Source: Bugula neritina (Eukaryota > Bryozoa > Gymnolaemata > Cheilostomatida > Bugulidae). Taken from it: DNA of 60,000 bases. The DNA is taken from assembly GCA_964035545.1 (NCBI GenBank), contig OZ037765.1, positions 12,954,698 through 13,014,697 on the forward strand, written 5' to 3'. Shown one piece after another: positions 47,370-58,579 of this stretch. The position numbers and the translations under genes are program-made. Position 1 is the stretch's first letter, and each line of letters starts with the position of its first letter. The notes under the pieces were generated by a model. That model did not search any database and was not told where the DNA came from. It was given only the letters and a program-made list of their open reading frames with translations.

Positions 47370-47885
47370 TGTGGTTCGGTATCAGGAATTTTAGGGAATA
47401 TGAAGTGCCACCAAATGATGCTGCATAAGTGATGTTATTGTAGTATAAATTTAACCAACTGGCATCAGTTACGCATTTTCACAAGTATCTAAATTCTACA
47501 GTTTTCATTTCCAAATTACCTTGCAAAATGTCAGGTGAACACTTTGTCTACTTGTAAACTATTTATTTTTTATATTCAACTTTATGTTGTATGGTTAGCC
47601 TATTTGTACAAATAATTATTATACAATTACTGTAAATAATACATCACTAACTCTACTTATCCTGATACATGTTATAAATGTGTTGGTAGTTGCAAAACTG
47701 TATATTCAATGTAACTTGAACATTTGCATTTTTTATCAACTTTTTACATGTCACTAAAACAATGTGCATTACTATGGTTACCAATATTTTTATTTTAAAA
47801 CTGTTTCACACTTATTCACAAGTAATATAACCTCAGTTTTTCTTAAATTAGCTAAATAATGTACTATATACACTTTGAAGATAGT
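47370..47885. other. Convergent 3' region between MIER1 and TIMM23
   Basis: This 516-bp AT-rich stretch must hold the 3' UTRs and poly(A) sites of both genes. No other feature was seen. Confidence 0.4.
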
Positions 47886-50865
47886 CTATTTTCCAAACAT
47901 TGTCTTTAATCTGTCTTTGCTGCTAACTGCGACATAGAGAGCTGTTATTCCTAAGCCAGCAGCGCCACCTTTTAAACATCCTCGGCCACCAGCTACAAAC
48001 AAAATACCATACATTGAAAACACATCATAATGAAGTAGCTGAGCATAGAATTGTACTGCAAATCAACTGTGAAAGTGCAATGCACAACACTAGAAAAGAA
48101 GAATGGTTTTCCAAACTTCAAATTTTTAGTTCAACTATTCTAGCTTCTACTAATTCATATTATCAATCTTGCTACATTCGAATTAGTGGACTATGATTTT
48201 TCTGTTGGCTCACATTGAGATGTTATAAACAAGGTGTTTCTGGAAATACCTATGTGTGACATACCCATATATTCTATTGATTGTTTTTATTATAAAAAAA
48301 CTCGCGCAAGTTTATAGTCGCTATCCCTGTGAGAAACCCCTGATGGAAAGGGTTTTTGTTAGAACGGGCTAAGGACTTGTTCAAATGAGGCACAGGAGCA
48401 ATTATGACTGGATGCTCTTCCTAACATCACCAATGGCCTTTGTCGGGGTTCGAACCCACAACGCTTTAACCCCTAGACCACGGCTGCTCCCTTGATTGTT
48501 TTTTTTATATAAATGCCCTGTAATCAGCAGTAACAATTTGGAGCAGCAGATAATTTAATTAACGAGTACCTAAATATGGAGTGTAAACAAATCTTCATTC
48601 ATTATTTGAAGATGACTGAAATAAGCGTACTTGTACTTGCAATGTTTTGTTGAATTTTTTTAGCCATAACATTCTCAATTTGTGCATGTTGTCAAGTGGT
48701 TAACTTCAAAGAAATGTCCTTTAACACTTTTTCCAGTTAAAACTTAAATTTTACAGCTTACTAATCTTGTGAATCGTAAAAACACTGACTAGTTTGTTTA
48801 ATGATAACAGATTATCAGCAGTGCGAGCAGTTTCTGCAAGATTTGTTGAATTAGAAACGGTCTACAACTCTGATGATTTGAACTAATTGAAGTTCAATTG
48901 CAGGTTAAATGCCTTTTACCTTAGCTACCAATATAAACAGATGCCTTGCATATAATAGGATACAAGGTGCACAATTTTCAATTGTAAAAATCCGCAAAAA
49001 CATTGCGATCACCTTCTTGAAAAATGCATTACTAGCCTCTAAAAGTTGCTGTTAAATTTGTGAATGATCCACAAATAATAAAGGTAATGAGTAAAATGCC
49101 CTAACCTACCTGTAGATTTAAATAGCATGCCAGACAAGGTGCCTGAAGCTACTGTATTAAGTTCATCATCATGCCCTCGAGCTTTTTGGAGTATTGTGGC
49201 AATGCCTGCATAAATACATCATACTGGATTTACAATAGCATTAAAGAACTTTGAACCAAAAAAGTATAATAGGCAACAAGAATTCATTTACCAGATAAAA
49301 ATATAACAACCTACTGAGAGCTTGACAAGTATTATTCTTATTAATTTCATCGCATCTTAATGCTGACAATTCATGTTAATGCCAAGCTAACTATGTTATC
49401 AACATGAAAAACAATTTAAAGATATTTGCTCAACAACAATTACATATTAGAAAAACTGAATATTACATAATAAATAAATTGGATAATTTCAAATAACATG
49501 TAATAATGAATATACTCTCACCTGAGTACATAAGGGCAACAATACCACACATCTGTGCCCAGGATGCGGATCTCTTGGCAATAAAATTGATCATCCTACA
49601 CACAAAAAACACTTTCAAACAGTTACTGATTAAAAACATAGCAGAATAGATGACCTCTTATTTTACGATATAATTTTAACAATTATGTAAAAATCGTGAT
49701 AATAAATACTAACTGTGTACGCTTGGCAGACCCTGAAAGGGTTGAGGTTCCTTGCAGCCCAGCATATACACCATTCATTCCACCAAGAAACCCCCCTACA
49801 AGTAAGTAAGTGTGTTTTATAAGTTTATAGAAGAGAGATGGTGCGTAGCGAAATTTTAATAGTTGATTTCCCATTGACTAAAAGCACAATCCACCACAAT
49901 ATTTGGCAGTAATTCCAATTCTCCTACCTCAAATCAAAATAGAACATTTAATCGTTTTTAAATATGGCTATATAAAGTAACTGTAATAACAATAAAAATA
50001 ATGTATTCATCATTGAGACCAAAGCATGGCCTCTTTATCAAAAGTCTTATAACACTAGTAGCCACTACGTGCAGCATTATTGATAATATCATAAAACTAT
50101 TTGTTACACAAATCATTAAACACTTTCTGTTAGTGCTTATTGTTGGCAAATATTGAGAAAGTGGTCAATTTATCATTTTGAGACTTGATTTTTCAACAGT
50201 AAGAATGAAATGTAGCCTAAGCCTTATTGTATTACACTTGCAATGACAAATTATATCTTCAATAGGTAATTTGAAAAAAATACCGCAGTTGTAAGTTAAC
50301 TTGCTTTACACTAGATCAGCTGCATAATATGCGACTTTTCTAAGTTGAATATCACAGTTGTGTCCACCACAGCAGTAGCATGTAGAGCTAGTTTACAATA
50401 TTTACCCCTATATATGGGTATATAAAACAACATTCTAACCTGCCGCTGTAAAGCCACCAATAGTACTAAACATCAGTTCAAATCTACCTCTTCCGGACGC
50501 TCCACTTGACCATTCTGGATATAAATAATCTGAATCTGCACCCTATAAAGCATTTTATAAATTATAGAAATTAAAAGACCAGATATTGATAGACTATAAA
50601 TTCTGACTTAAAATAGTAAAAACCTAAACACATTATATATTCAAACACTTACAGGTGTCACAAAAGCAGGATTAAAATCAAGGTAGGGTGAAGACATTCC
50701 AGTATTTCCCGACAGTCCTGCAAAACAATCAAGTAAACCATCAGTGTGAAGTCTAAACTATATATAACACATGATAGGTTACAGCTCAACTGTGTACTCT
50801 AAGAATCACCAGAATACAGAATAGCTCTTACCAGAATAGTCTTTGGGATCTTTACCCATATTCAT
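47886..50865 (-). CDS. TIMM23: Mitochondrial import inner membrane translocase subunit Tim23, 7 exons
   Basis: Exons on the minus strand, in order, are 50832-50865, 50653-50717, 50440-50542, 49714-49795, 49522-49595, 49110-49205 and 47886-47992. All phases join, giving 186 residues. Tim23 forms the presequence channel of the inner membrane. Visible features are a hydrophilic N-terminus with SPYLDFNPAFVTP (Tim50/Tim21-facing region) and RGRFELMFSTIGGF at the entry to TM1. Three further hydrophobic Gly-rich segments follow (GGFLGGMNGVYAGL, the segment around AQMCGIVALMYSG, and LKGGAAGLGITALYVA). The loop ARGHDDELNTVASGTLSGML is diagnostic. The protein is slightly shorter than the vertebrate form (about 209). 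The last intron contains a SINE. Confidence 0.93.
48294..48491 (-). mobile_element. tRNA-derived SINE in the last TIMM23 intron
   Basis: Read on the minus strand, it begins GGGAGCAGCCGTGGTCTAGGGG (A-box region) and has a B-box GGTTCGAACCC (48447-48457) at tRNA-like spacing. A body with TTAGGAAGAGCATCCAGTCA follows, a block known from invertebrate SINE and LINE tails. It is flanked by ttgattgttttt at 48277-48288 and 48492-48503, the target duplication. The promoter is for RNA polymerase III. It lies in the same orientation as TIMM23. Confidence 0.75.
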
Positions 50866-52246
50866 TATGTCTCGGCTAGTTGTACAAATAAATTTTCTCT
50901 TCTTACTACAACTCTAAATATTAAAATAATCACAATAGAGGTTTTCATATTTAGAGAACAATGTTAATAATACTGGTGCAACTAGCAAATGTAGCACATG
51001 TGGTTTTTTTTAACACATGCATGCACATCAAATACACATCAATGTTATAACATATACAATGCCTATTTATATCACACATCTAAATAGTCAGTAATTCACC
51101 CCAACCTTGGCAAATGTACAACCACAAAATAATTTCTAATAAGCTCATGTAGATCTAACTGTGACTTTCACTAAAAGTTTTTTATATCTAAATTTTAATA
51201 GACAACACATTTCAATAGATAAAATTTGCCTTTATTTTACCCACCTTAATGATTTGTGTAGCTTCTAGCTTTTTTATAACTTTTCAAGGATGTTTCTATG
51301 CCATGTTGCTTACAAGATCTGTGCATGAACATCAGAATTAACATACAATTAATGCATCTTATGCAGAGTATAAACAGCATACTATAGAACAGGAGGGCAG
51401 GCTGTAAGAACAACTAATTATATAATAACACAATACTGTCTTCTAGCTAAAGTGCCATCTCTCCACAAACACTAATATCTATTAATACTGGTTTGCTCAT
51501 GACATTATAGAATGATAATAATCATTATTAATATGAATATCAACATGGTATTGAATAAGTGACCTTGAATATCAATAAAAGTTATGCAAGTATTGACCTA
51601 TGAAATTTAAATTCAATTTATAAATAAAATCACCAACTCACAAGTTTTTATGATCACACTGGCAGTGGGATAAAATTACTTCAAGTTCAGCATGAAATTT
51701 TTAGTTAACCTCAAATTCAATATGAACATTCATATGAATATCGTATTATATTAACATTGAATATTTCTATTAGCATTATTATAGGTAGAACTAATGATAT
51801 TAATAAAAACAAACTATTGCAGTAATACTGAAATTATTACTATTAGCTACAGCATTAAAAATTTTCGTTCTGTAAAATATATTTATCAGCAAATTACTAT
51901 AAGTATAAGTTAATGTTCAACTATAAATAGTAGTTATAACAATACTATTACTTAACTTATGTCTCATTGTGATTGACATTAGTTGTTAGTGTTATTACAA
52001 TTAGTATAATAATGAAGTATTACTCTATTACTTATACAAGAATACAATTACTGTTAGTATAAGCATGGCCTTTAGCATTACTCTTATTATTAACCATTTA
52101 TTTTCAGTGATTCACTATATTAATCATATTTACTTATTAATCATTAGCTTTAGGTGTTACTCATTGACAAAGTCATACTAATTGTCATTGGTCTCGATAT
52201 AAATATCAATATTACTATAAGGTTGCCTTTTCAAACAAATACAACA
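50866..52246. other. Region upstream of TIMM23, AT-rich
   Basis: It includes the TIMM23 promoter or 5' UTR (no motif recognised) and a cryptically simple region at about 51700-52140 built of attac, tagtat and catat variants. No gene was found. Confidence 0.3.
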
Positions 52247-53452
52247 TGTGTGACACTAGAGACACCACTTCAGAAAGGTGACAGGAAAGAGTGCAGGAAA
52301 AATTTATGGGGCATATCCCTTCTATTTATTGTAGACAAGATTCTCTCTCGCATACTACTAAATTAGCTAAATGTACATATTACGCCAAAGTTGCCATCGG
52401 AGTCTCAGGGTCGATTTTGGAGTGGAAGAAGTACAATAGACATGGTTTTCTGCTTGAAACAAGTGCAAAAGAAGTGCATAGAACAAAATATGCCACTCTA
52501 TATAGTGTTATTGACTTCAGTAAGGCATTTGATACCGTATAAGGTCTTTGGCAGGTCCTGCATAAGTTTGGCTGTACAGACAAGTTCAGCTGCATTATTG
52601 AAGCACTTTATACAGACATGCAAGCAGATGCAGCAATGATCCATTCCATTTCAAATGATTTTGCAGGAACAAATCAAGTCAAGCAAGGGTGTGTCCTCAC
52701 ACCAACACTTCTCTCACTTTTCCTGTCAGCCATGCTTGAAGTTGTCCTTAAAGACAACTCAGAAAAGAAGCAGACCTGTTTGATGTAACTTATTTCAAGT
52801 CTAAAACCAAAACCACTATTGAGTTAGTGAGAGACTTGCTATTTGCGGATGATAGTGCTCTAGTAGTTCATTATTCAGATGATATACATACTCTAGAAAA
52901 CTGATTTGCTAATACTGCAAGAGACTTTAGTCTATAAATCAACATCAAGAAGACAGAATGCCTCAATCAGCCTCTGAAGTTTCAAAGTAAAAACTCTTAG
53001 CCAAAACGTCATAACCATCAATGGAGAACCTTTGAAAAAGTGTAAAACCTTCAAGTACCCTGGCAGTGCTAAACTAGATAAATCTCTCGCTGCGTTACTG
53101 TATAATGCTGAGACCTAGAACATGTACAGTGTGCAAGTTAACCGACTGAAAGCATATGTCATTCGATATCTATGCTCAATTATGGGTATCTCTTGGAGGG
53201 ACAAGATTAACAACCACGAAATGCTAAAGAGAGCTAGTTTACTATCTTTAAAATCTATCCTCTTTTGGATGGATTTGAGATGGCTAGGACATCTTGAGAA
53301 GATGGATTACAGCTGTTTACCTAGACTACTCATATATTCGCAGCTGAAAGAAGATAAGCGCAACCAAGGAAGGTCCAGACTAAAATTTAAAGACATTGAA
53401 AAGCACAATATGAGAGTTGGACAGAGATGGCTGGCAAAAGAAGGCTAAATAT
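52247..53452 (+). pseudogene. 5'-truncated RTE-type LINE reverse transcriptase
   Basis: In shifting plus frames it shows a RT fingers block (GDRKECRKNLWGISLL), SGRSTIDMVFCLKQVQ, DFSKAFDTV (52520-52542), QVKQGCVLTPTL and FADD-like LRFADDSAL remnants. The C-terminal region follows (frame 53122-53448, with MGISWRDKINN, LRWLGHLEKMD and a basic RSRLKFKD). The order matches RTE elements, as in the insertion at 3.8-5.3 kb, but the sequences differ. There are many stops. The endonuclease is absent. Confidence 0.75.
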
Positions 53453-53757
53453 AGAGCTAGATGGAGATGTCGGATAAAACCAAATTGAATACAGTCATTG
53501 TGGTTATCGTATTGACAGACTGCTACAATGATAATTACTATAAGTTTAGTAATACTGATATTCATATTCAAATTAACTTAACACCAATGGTAATGAGTAT
53601 TAACAAAAACTAATAACTATTACTATTAGTATTATAATTATGTATAACATTACCTGTATAACTATAAGTATACGTAAAAGCAAAATTTAACAAGTTTAAC
53701 TTGAAGTATAACATTTACAGTATTGTAATGGCTAATAGAAGTGTAGTCATGGCGTTT
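53453..53757. repeat. Cryptic simple sequence left of the Gypsy insertion
   Basis: Taactatt, actattagtattat and tataactataagtata variants without a fixed unit. Similar DNA continues beyond the Gypsy at 58.9-59.25 kb. Confidence 0.5.
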
Positions 53758-53762
53758 GTTCT

Positions 53763-53956
53763 TGTAACAATGTGGATTGCGTGTAAAGGGAGAGTAAAAG
53801 TTTATTCTGCACTGCTTGTACTCGCTATAACAACTGCCTGCTTTACAATCAAGCACTAATAATATTGCACTCAAAACCATGACTAATAAAATAAGTACAT
53901 TAACCTTTCACACATAATTGGTAAAACAGATGTGGACACTTAGCCAGGATACAACA
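53763..53956 (-). repeat. 3' LTR of the Gypsy element
   Basis: It begins TGTTGTATCC and ends TTGTTACA on the minus strand. It contains an AATAAA poly(A) signal (GCAGAATAAAC). It matches the 5' LTR over all 194 bases. Confidence 0.95.
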
Positions 53957-53970
53957 ACCCTTTCTTTCTT
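53957..53970 (-). promoter_or_regulatory. Polypurine tract
   Basis: The minus strand reads AAGAAAGAAAGGGT immediately upstream of the 3' LTR. This is the expected primer for plus-strand DNA synthesis. Confidence 0.8.
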
Positions 53971-54419
53971 GAAAAAGCTTTAATACTAACATAATAAAAA
54001 TTTATAACAATTCAACAAACTTCAGGTAAACCAAAACATAATACCATAAAATTAATACTGAAATAAACTAAGTAAAGCCAAATTACAGTGAACCTTGAAA
54101 AGCTATAGTTTACATAAAATGCATAATATCAAACTAAAGCAACTAAACTAAGTACAGTGAGCAGTGTGAAATGAGCTGAGGGCAAACCTGCAATGAAGGA
54201 CATACAGAGCCACCACCGAATCCCACAGCCACAACACACAGCCCCAGCAAGACATGTCAACCAACTACTAGCAAGTATCAGACTGGTCCAGATTACACAA
54301 GTCTCGAACCAACACAAACACTAAGTAAACCAGTCAAGTCACCCTGTAAATTGCAATATGAACTCTACAAACTAATAAGACTAACAACTAATAAACTAAT
54401 CTACCAAGCAATAAAGAAT
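53971..54419. other. Gypsy 3' untranslated region
   Basis: Non-coding DNA of about 450 bp lies between the gag-pol stop and the polypurine tract. A short minus frame at 54129-54317 has hydrophobic stretches but no recognised env features. Confidence 0.5.
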
Positions 54420-57400
54420 TTAATGAGTCACTGTGACCCCATATCTATCAGGAGGTTTCCTGTTTCTCAAAGGCCTATCAGTAACAGCAATAGCCTGACT
54501 CGAAGTTGGAGTCAGTGGTTTGACATCCGACACATTTCTGCGTTTCTCAACACCTTCTTTAGACTGGACTACGACCTCTGACCCTTGTTTGCTAACAACC
54601 TGTTGAGACTCCGGATCATATGTTGCACTGAGCTTGTCAGTTTTATTCTGACGAATCAAGACTTCATCTCCTACACTGACATCGGGCATATGAGCCTGAT
54701 TACTCAAGTAACTCTTACTCTTCTCCTGTGCAACTGCTTGGCGGTCTCGTACCTCTTCATCTAGTCTGTTTGACTTCTCTAAGCAAGGAAGCTTCGTTTG
54801 GAGTTTTCTCCCCAACATGAGTTCTGCAGGAGAAACACCAGTAACAGAGTGTGGTGTTGAACGATAACTTAGCAGAAATTTTCTCAACTCAGCTTTATGG
54901 TCTTTGCCTGAAATGTGAGCTATCTTGAGTGCTTTCAATAGGCTCCTATTTTGTCTCTCCACTTCACCATTGGCAGCCGGCCACATTGGTGTGGTGGACA
55001 TCCAGAATACACCATACTCATTTAGAAATTCCTGAAATGATTGACTAACAAACTGTGGTCCATTGTCAGTTCTAATACTTGATGGAACTCCCCATCTACA
55101 GAACATAGCTTCAATAGCTTCAACTATTTTTGTAGCAACTGTTGACCTCAGAAATGCTACCTCAAAATAACGACTGTAATAGTCAACCACTACGAGAATA
55201 CTCTCTCCATTGGGTAATGGACCCAGTAAATCACAAGCAATGTGTTCCCATGGCTTGTCTGGCATTTTTGTACTGGACATGGGTGGTGGTCTGCTCGGTG
55301 CACTGACAAGCTGGCACTCATAGCAACCTTTACAAAACCTCTCTACGTCCTGATCCATGCCTGGCCACCACAATTTTGTACGCAACAACTGTTTTGTCTT
55401 ACTTGTACCCTGGTGACCCTCATGAGCCAACTCCACTGCTACTGACCTTAATGACACAGGCATTACAATCCTATTGCCCCTCATGACTACTCCTTCAACT
55501 TCAGCTAGTTCAGTCATGACAGCTTTGTATGCAGGAAGGCAGTTTGACCATAGGCCACTGATTAGTGACTTTCTAACCTGGCCCATCTCCAAACATTTAG
55601 CAGCAGCCTTTTTAATTTCATTAAAACTCATTGCCTTGGGCACTGACAGTTTAGCTATCATCATTACATACTCATCAGCAACATTATTCACATTATAAGG
55701 GGTATGCTCATCAACTGACAAACGAGACAGTGGGTCAGCTATGTTCATTGACCCCGGCTTGTAGACCACCTCATAGTCAAATGCTTGTAGCCTAAGCACC
55801 CAGCGTTCAATCCTAGCTGATGGTTTTGAGTTTACACGATTGAAAATAAATTCCAACGGTCTATGATCAGTCACTAACCTAAACTTAGTTCCAATCAAGT
55901 ATATGGCAAAGTGTTCACAGCCCCATACTATAGCTAAAGCTTCCCTCTCAGTCTGAGAGTATCTGCACTCCACAGCTGACAGACTGCGATGCCCATATGC
56001 AACAACTCTCTCACAACCACCAACACGTTGACTTAGAACAGCACCTAAACCATACGGACTAGCATCAACTGTAACAGTTGTCTCAGCATTTGGGTTGAAA
56101 TAAGCTAGTGTTTTGCTCTGAGCCATCATAGATTTGATTTTATCAAAGGCAGCTTGCTGCTCACTAGACCACTGAAACTTACTTGCTTTCTTTACTAACC
56201 TCAGCAGAGGCTCAGCATGTGTAGATAAGTTAGGAATGAATTTACCCACAAAGTTCACAAGACCTAGGAAACTACGCAGCTCTGTAACATCCTTTGGGAC
56301 CCTAGCTTGTACAATTGCTTTGACTTTCTTGTCACTTACTGATATACCTTTGTCCGAAATATCATAGCCTACATAAGTGATCTTGCTACAGCCAAATTTG
56401 CACTTTTCAGCATTTAATGTCAACCCTAGTTTACTCATGCGCTTGAAAAATGCTCTAAGCCTAGCATCGTGCTCTTGTTTGTTACTGCCATATATAACAA
56501 TATCATCAGCATAATTTTGGCAACCCTCCAAATCTGCTATAGATCTCTGTATGTGATACTGATAAACTTCACTAGCAGATGCTACCCCAAAATTAAGCTT
56601 CTTATATCTGAATACCCCAAATGGTGTGGCAAATGTTGTAATAGCCCTAGAGGCTTCATCAAGTTCTAACTGATGGTAACCAAGTTTTAAATCTGCTTTG
56701 CTAAAAACTTTAGCACCATTGAGATTGTACATCAGCTCTTTGACTGTAGGAATTGGATGCCTTTCCCTAATTATTGCTTTATTAGCTTGTCTCATGTCTA
56801 CACATAAACGTATATCATTACCATCCTTAGGCACAGTGACAATAGGACTAACCCAAGGTGTAGGACCCTCAACTCGCTCAATAATATCGGCAGCAAGCAA
56901 TTCATCAATTTTAGCCTTAGCTTTATTCCTATGACCAAATGGCATGCGTCTTACTGGTTGAGCAACTGGCTTGACATTAGGATCTATGTGTAAAGAGACC
57001 TGCAAATCCTTCAACAAACCAACACCCGCAAAGCACTCAGGAAACATATCCAACCACGACTGCCCATCACCGCTAGCAAGATCCGATGAAGCAAAGTGAA
57101 CCCCCTCATCTACAGGACCAACCCTCAGCACACCCAACTGCTCAGATGTACTTTTACATAACAATGTAGTAGCAGTACCATTAAATATGTAAAACTTAGC
57201 ATGCACACATTTACCAGTAGAAGGCACAAAAACATTTACATCAGTTTCACCTATCAAGTCTAAGCATGCAGATTTGTTACCATAAGCAAATAATTGTTTG
57301 GTTGTTGGTTTTACTACACAACCTACTAATTTAGCAGTATTTCTATCTAATAAATTGCTAGAAGCTCCTGAGTCAATTAGTACAGATAAATTGGTATTGT

Positions 57401-58313
57401 TCACCTGAACTGAGAGCTTAGCTGACCTTGCTGCATTGATGTTGAACATCTCACCTCCAGTATTGTCACTAACAGTAAACAAGGCTTCAATATCATCCTC
57501 AGTATCAGCAGTATACTTCTTAGCACTATTATCCATAGAGTTTATCTGTCCCTTAGCTCCTCTGCAAAACTTGGCCCCGGCAAAATGTCCTTTCTTGCCA
57601 CATGATCTACACATCTTTGTGCGAGCTGGGCATTCCTCTGAAGAGGCTACATGCCTTGTAGATCTGCACCTGAAACAGCTCTTTTCCTTTGACGTATAAT
57701 GTGTGTCTTTCTTGTGTGGTTTACTTCTGCCATTCCTCACATTATTTACAGCAGCTCCAGAGCTATGAATGTCCGCACTTTGCATACTGACAGCTTCCTC
57801 CGTTTGAGAAATAGAAATTACATGGGCCAGTGTCAATTCTGAGCCTCTCTCTAGTAATTTCCTACGTAGATGACTAGACTTACATTTTTCAATTACCTGA
57901 TCTCTAATTACATTGTCCACATCGTCATATTCGCAGGTAATAGCAAGCTGTCGTAGTCTTGTGATGTAGTTTGTGATTGTCTCCCCACTCGTCAGCTCTG
58001 TTCTACGAAAAACTGACCTTTCATAGGGAATGTTCGTCTTGGGTGTAAAGTGACTATCTAGTGCTGCCATAGCCCTGGCATATTCATTAGCACCCTCTCC
58101 AGCTGGCAGTACTTCAAATATGTCTTGCACTTCTTCGCCAGCCATGTTTAATAGCAGTGCCTTTTTCTGAGCAGCATTTGTAACCCCTCTCCCTACAACA
58201 AAGTACTCAAACGCCCTCTTCCACTTCTTCCACCTTGATCCAACAGTCAGGGGATCTGTAGACACAGAAAAAGTCCTCACGTTGCTTGTACTAGTGTCCA
58301 GAGAGACAGCCAT
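54420..58313 (-). CDS. Gypsy gag-pol polyprotein, single intact frame (1297 residues)
   Basis: Counted from the Met at 58313 (the frame is open further, to a Met inside the LTR at 58430), the domain order is as follows. Gag matrix/capsid-like about 1-210; zinc knuckles about 213-250 (CFRC...CRSCGKKGHF); aspartic protease LIDSGA 312-317; reverse transcriptase with VDMRQ and YADD (601-604); RNase H with VTVDASPYGLGAV (about 747-760) and TDHRPLEF; integrase HHCC finger (964-1000) and catalytic D1028, D1083 and E1119 with the D-35-E spacing. A chromodomain was not seen. No frameshift separates gag from pol, so a single polyprotein is expected, as in several Gypsy lineages. Codon use and motif integrity indicate a functional copy. 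Confidence 0.95.
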   Translation of the reverse strand: MAVSLDTSTSNVRTFSVSTDPLTVGSRWKKWKRAFEYFVVGRGVTNAAQKKALLLNMAGEEVQDIFEVLPAGEGANEYARAMAALDSHFTPKTNIPYERSVFRRTELTSGETITNYITRLRQLAITCEYDDVDNVIRDQVIEKCKSSHLRRKLLERGSELTLAHVISISQTEEAVSMQSADIHSSGAAVNNVRNGRSKPHKKDTHYTSKEKSCFRCRSTRHVASSEECPARTKMCRSCGKKGHFAGAKFCRGAKGQINSMDNSAKKYTADTEDDIEALFTVSDNTGGEMFNINAARSAKLSVQVNNTNLSVLIDSGASSNLLDRNTAKLVGCVVKPTTKQLFAYGNKSACLDLIGETDVNVFVPSTGKCVHAKFYIFNGTATTLLCKSTSEQLGVLRVGPVDEGVHFASSDLASGDGQSWLDMFPECFAGVGLLKDLQVSLHIDPNVKPVAQPVRRMPFGHRNKAKAKIDELLAADIIERVEGPTPWVSPIVTVPKDGNDIRLCVDMRQANKAIIRERHPIPTVKELMYNLNGAKVFSKADLKLGYHQLELDEASRAITTFATPFGVFRYKKLNFGVASASEVYQYHIQRSIADLEGCQNYADDIVIYGSNKQEHDARLRAFFKRMSKLGLTLNAEKCKFGCSKITYVGYDISDKGISVSDKKVKAIVQARVPKDVTELRSFLGLVNFVGKFIPNLSTHAEPLLRLVKKASKFQWSSEQQAAFDKIKSMMAQSKTLAYFNPNAETTVTVDASPYGLGAVLSQRVGGCERVVAYGHRSLSAVECRYSQTEREALAIVWGCEHFAIYLIGTKFRLVTDHRPLEFIFNRVNSKPSARIERWVLRLQAFDYEVVYKPGSMNIADPLSRLSVDEHTPYNVNNVADEYVMMIAKLSVPKAMSFNEIKKAAAKCLEMGQVRKSLISGLWSNCLPAYKAVMTELAEVEGVVMRGNRIVMPVSLRSVAVELAHEGHQGTSKTKQLLRTKLWWPGMDQDVERFCKGCYECQLVSAPSRPPPMSSTKMPDKPWEHIACDLLGPLPNGESILVVVDYYSRYFEVAFLRSTVATKIVEAIEAMFCRWGVPSSIRTDNGPQFVSQSFQEFLNEYGVFWMSTTPMWPAANGEVERQNRSLLKALKIAHISGKDHKAELRKFLLSYRSTPHSVTGVSPAELMLGRKLQTKLPCLEKSNRLDEEVRDRQAVAQEKSKSYLSNQAHMPDVSVGDEVLIRQNKTDKLSATYDPESQQVVSKQGSEVVVQSKEGVEKRRNVSDVKPLTPTSSQAIAVTDRPLRNRKPPDRYGVTVTH

Positions 58314-58369
58314 GGTTAGAAATTGCCCAGAGTAGTAATATTCCAGTTGTAAGTAATATAGTTTATATT

Positions 58370-58379
58370 CTCGTCGCCA
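58370..58379 (-). promoter_or_regulatory. Primer-binding site
   Basis: It is TGGCGACGAG on the minus strand, one base from the 5' LTR. It would pair with the acceptor end of a tRNA-Ser(GCT)-like tRNA, as recalled from animal tRNAs. Confidence 0.65.
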
Positions 58380-58380
58380 T

Positions 58381-58574
58381 TGTAACAATGTGGATTGCGT
58401 GTAAAGGGAGAGTAAAAGTTTATTCTGCACTGCTTGTACTCGCTATAACAACTGCCTGCTTTACAATCAAGCACTAATAATATTGCACTCAAAACCATGA
58501 CTAATAAAATAAGTACATTAACCTTTCACACATAATTGGTAAAACAGATGTGGACACTTAGCCAGGATACAACA
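58381..58574 (-). repeat. 5' LTR of the Gypsy element
   Basis: It matches 53763-53956 over its full length. Transcription would start here and run leftwards. Confidence 0.95.
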
Positions 58575-58579
58575 GTTCT

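Larger units (their letters stand above)
53758..58579 (-). mobile_element. Complete Gypsy-type LTR retrotransposon
   Basis: The element proper is 53763-58574 (4,812 bp) in minus orientation. It has two 194-bp LTRs that match at every base by eye, a 5-bp target duplication gttct at 53758-53762 and 58575-58579, a primer-binding site, a polypurine tract, and one open gag-pol frame. All parts needed for movement are present and no env was found. The lack of LTR divergence implies a recent insertion. It broke into simple-sequence DNA that also borders an RTE fragment. Confidence 0.95.

Noticed and set aside
48447-48491. tRNA gene
   Set aside because: A and B boxes are present, but the acceptor stem and anticodon arm do not close. 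A SINE body and target duplication follow.
54129-54317. Possible env gene of the Gypsy element
   Set aside because: Only 62 codons, with no glycoprotein, furin-site or fusion-peptide features. It lies in the 3' UTR.
54351-57699. Several plus-strand open frames across the Gypsy element
   Set aside because: They are antisense to the intact gag-pol frame and match nothing.
58316-58498. 60-codon hydrophobic frame in the 5' LTR and leader (also at 53662-53880)
   Set aside because: It occurs in both LTRs as an out-of-frame reading. No evidence of translation.
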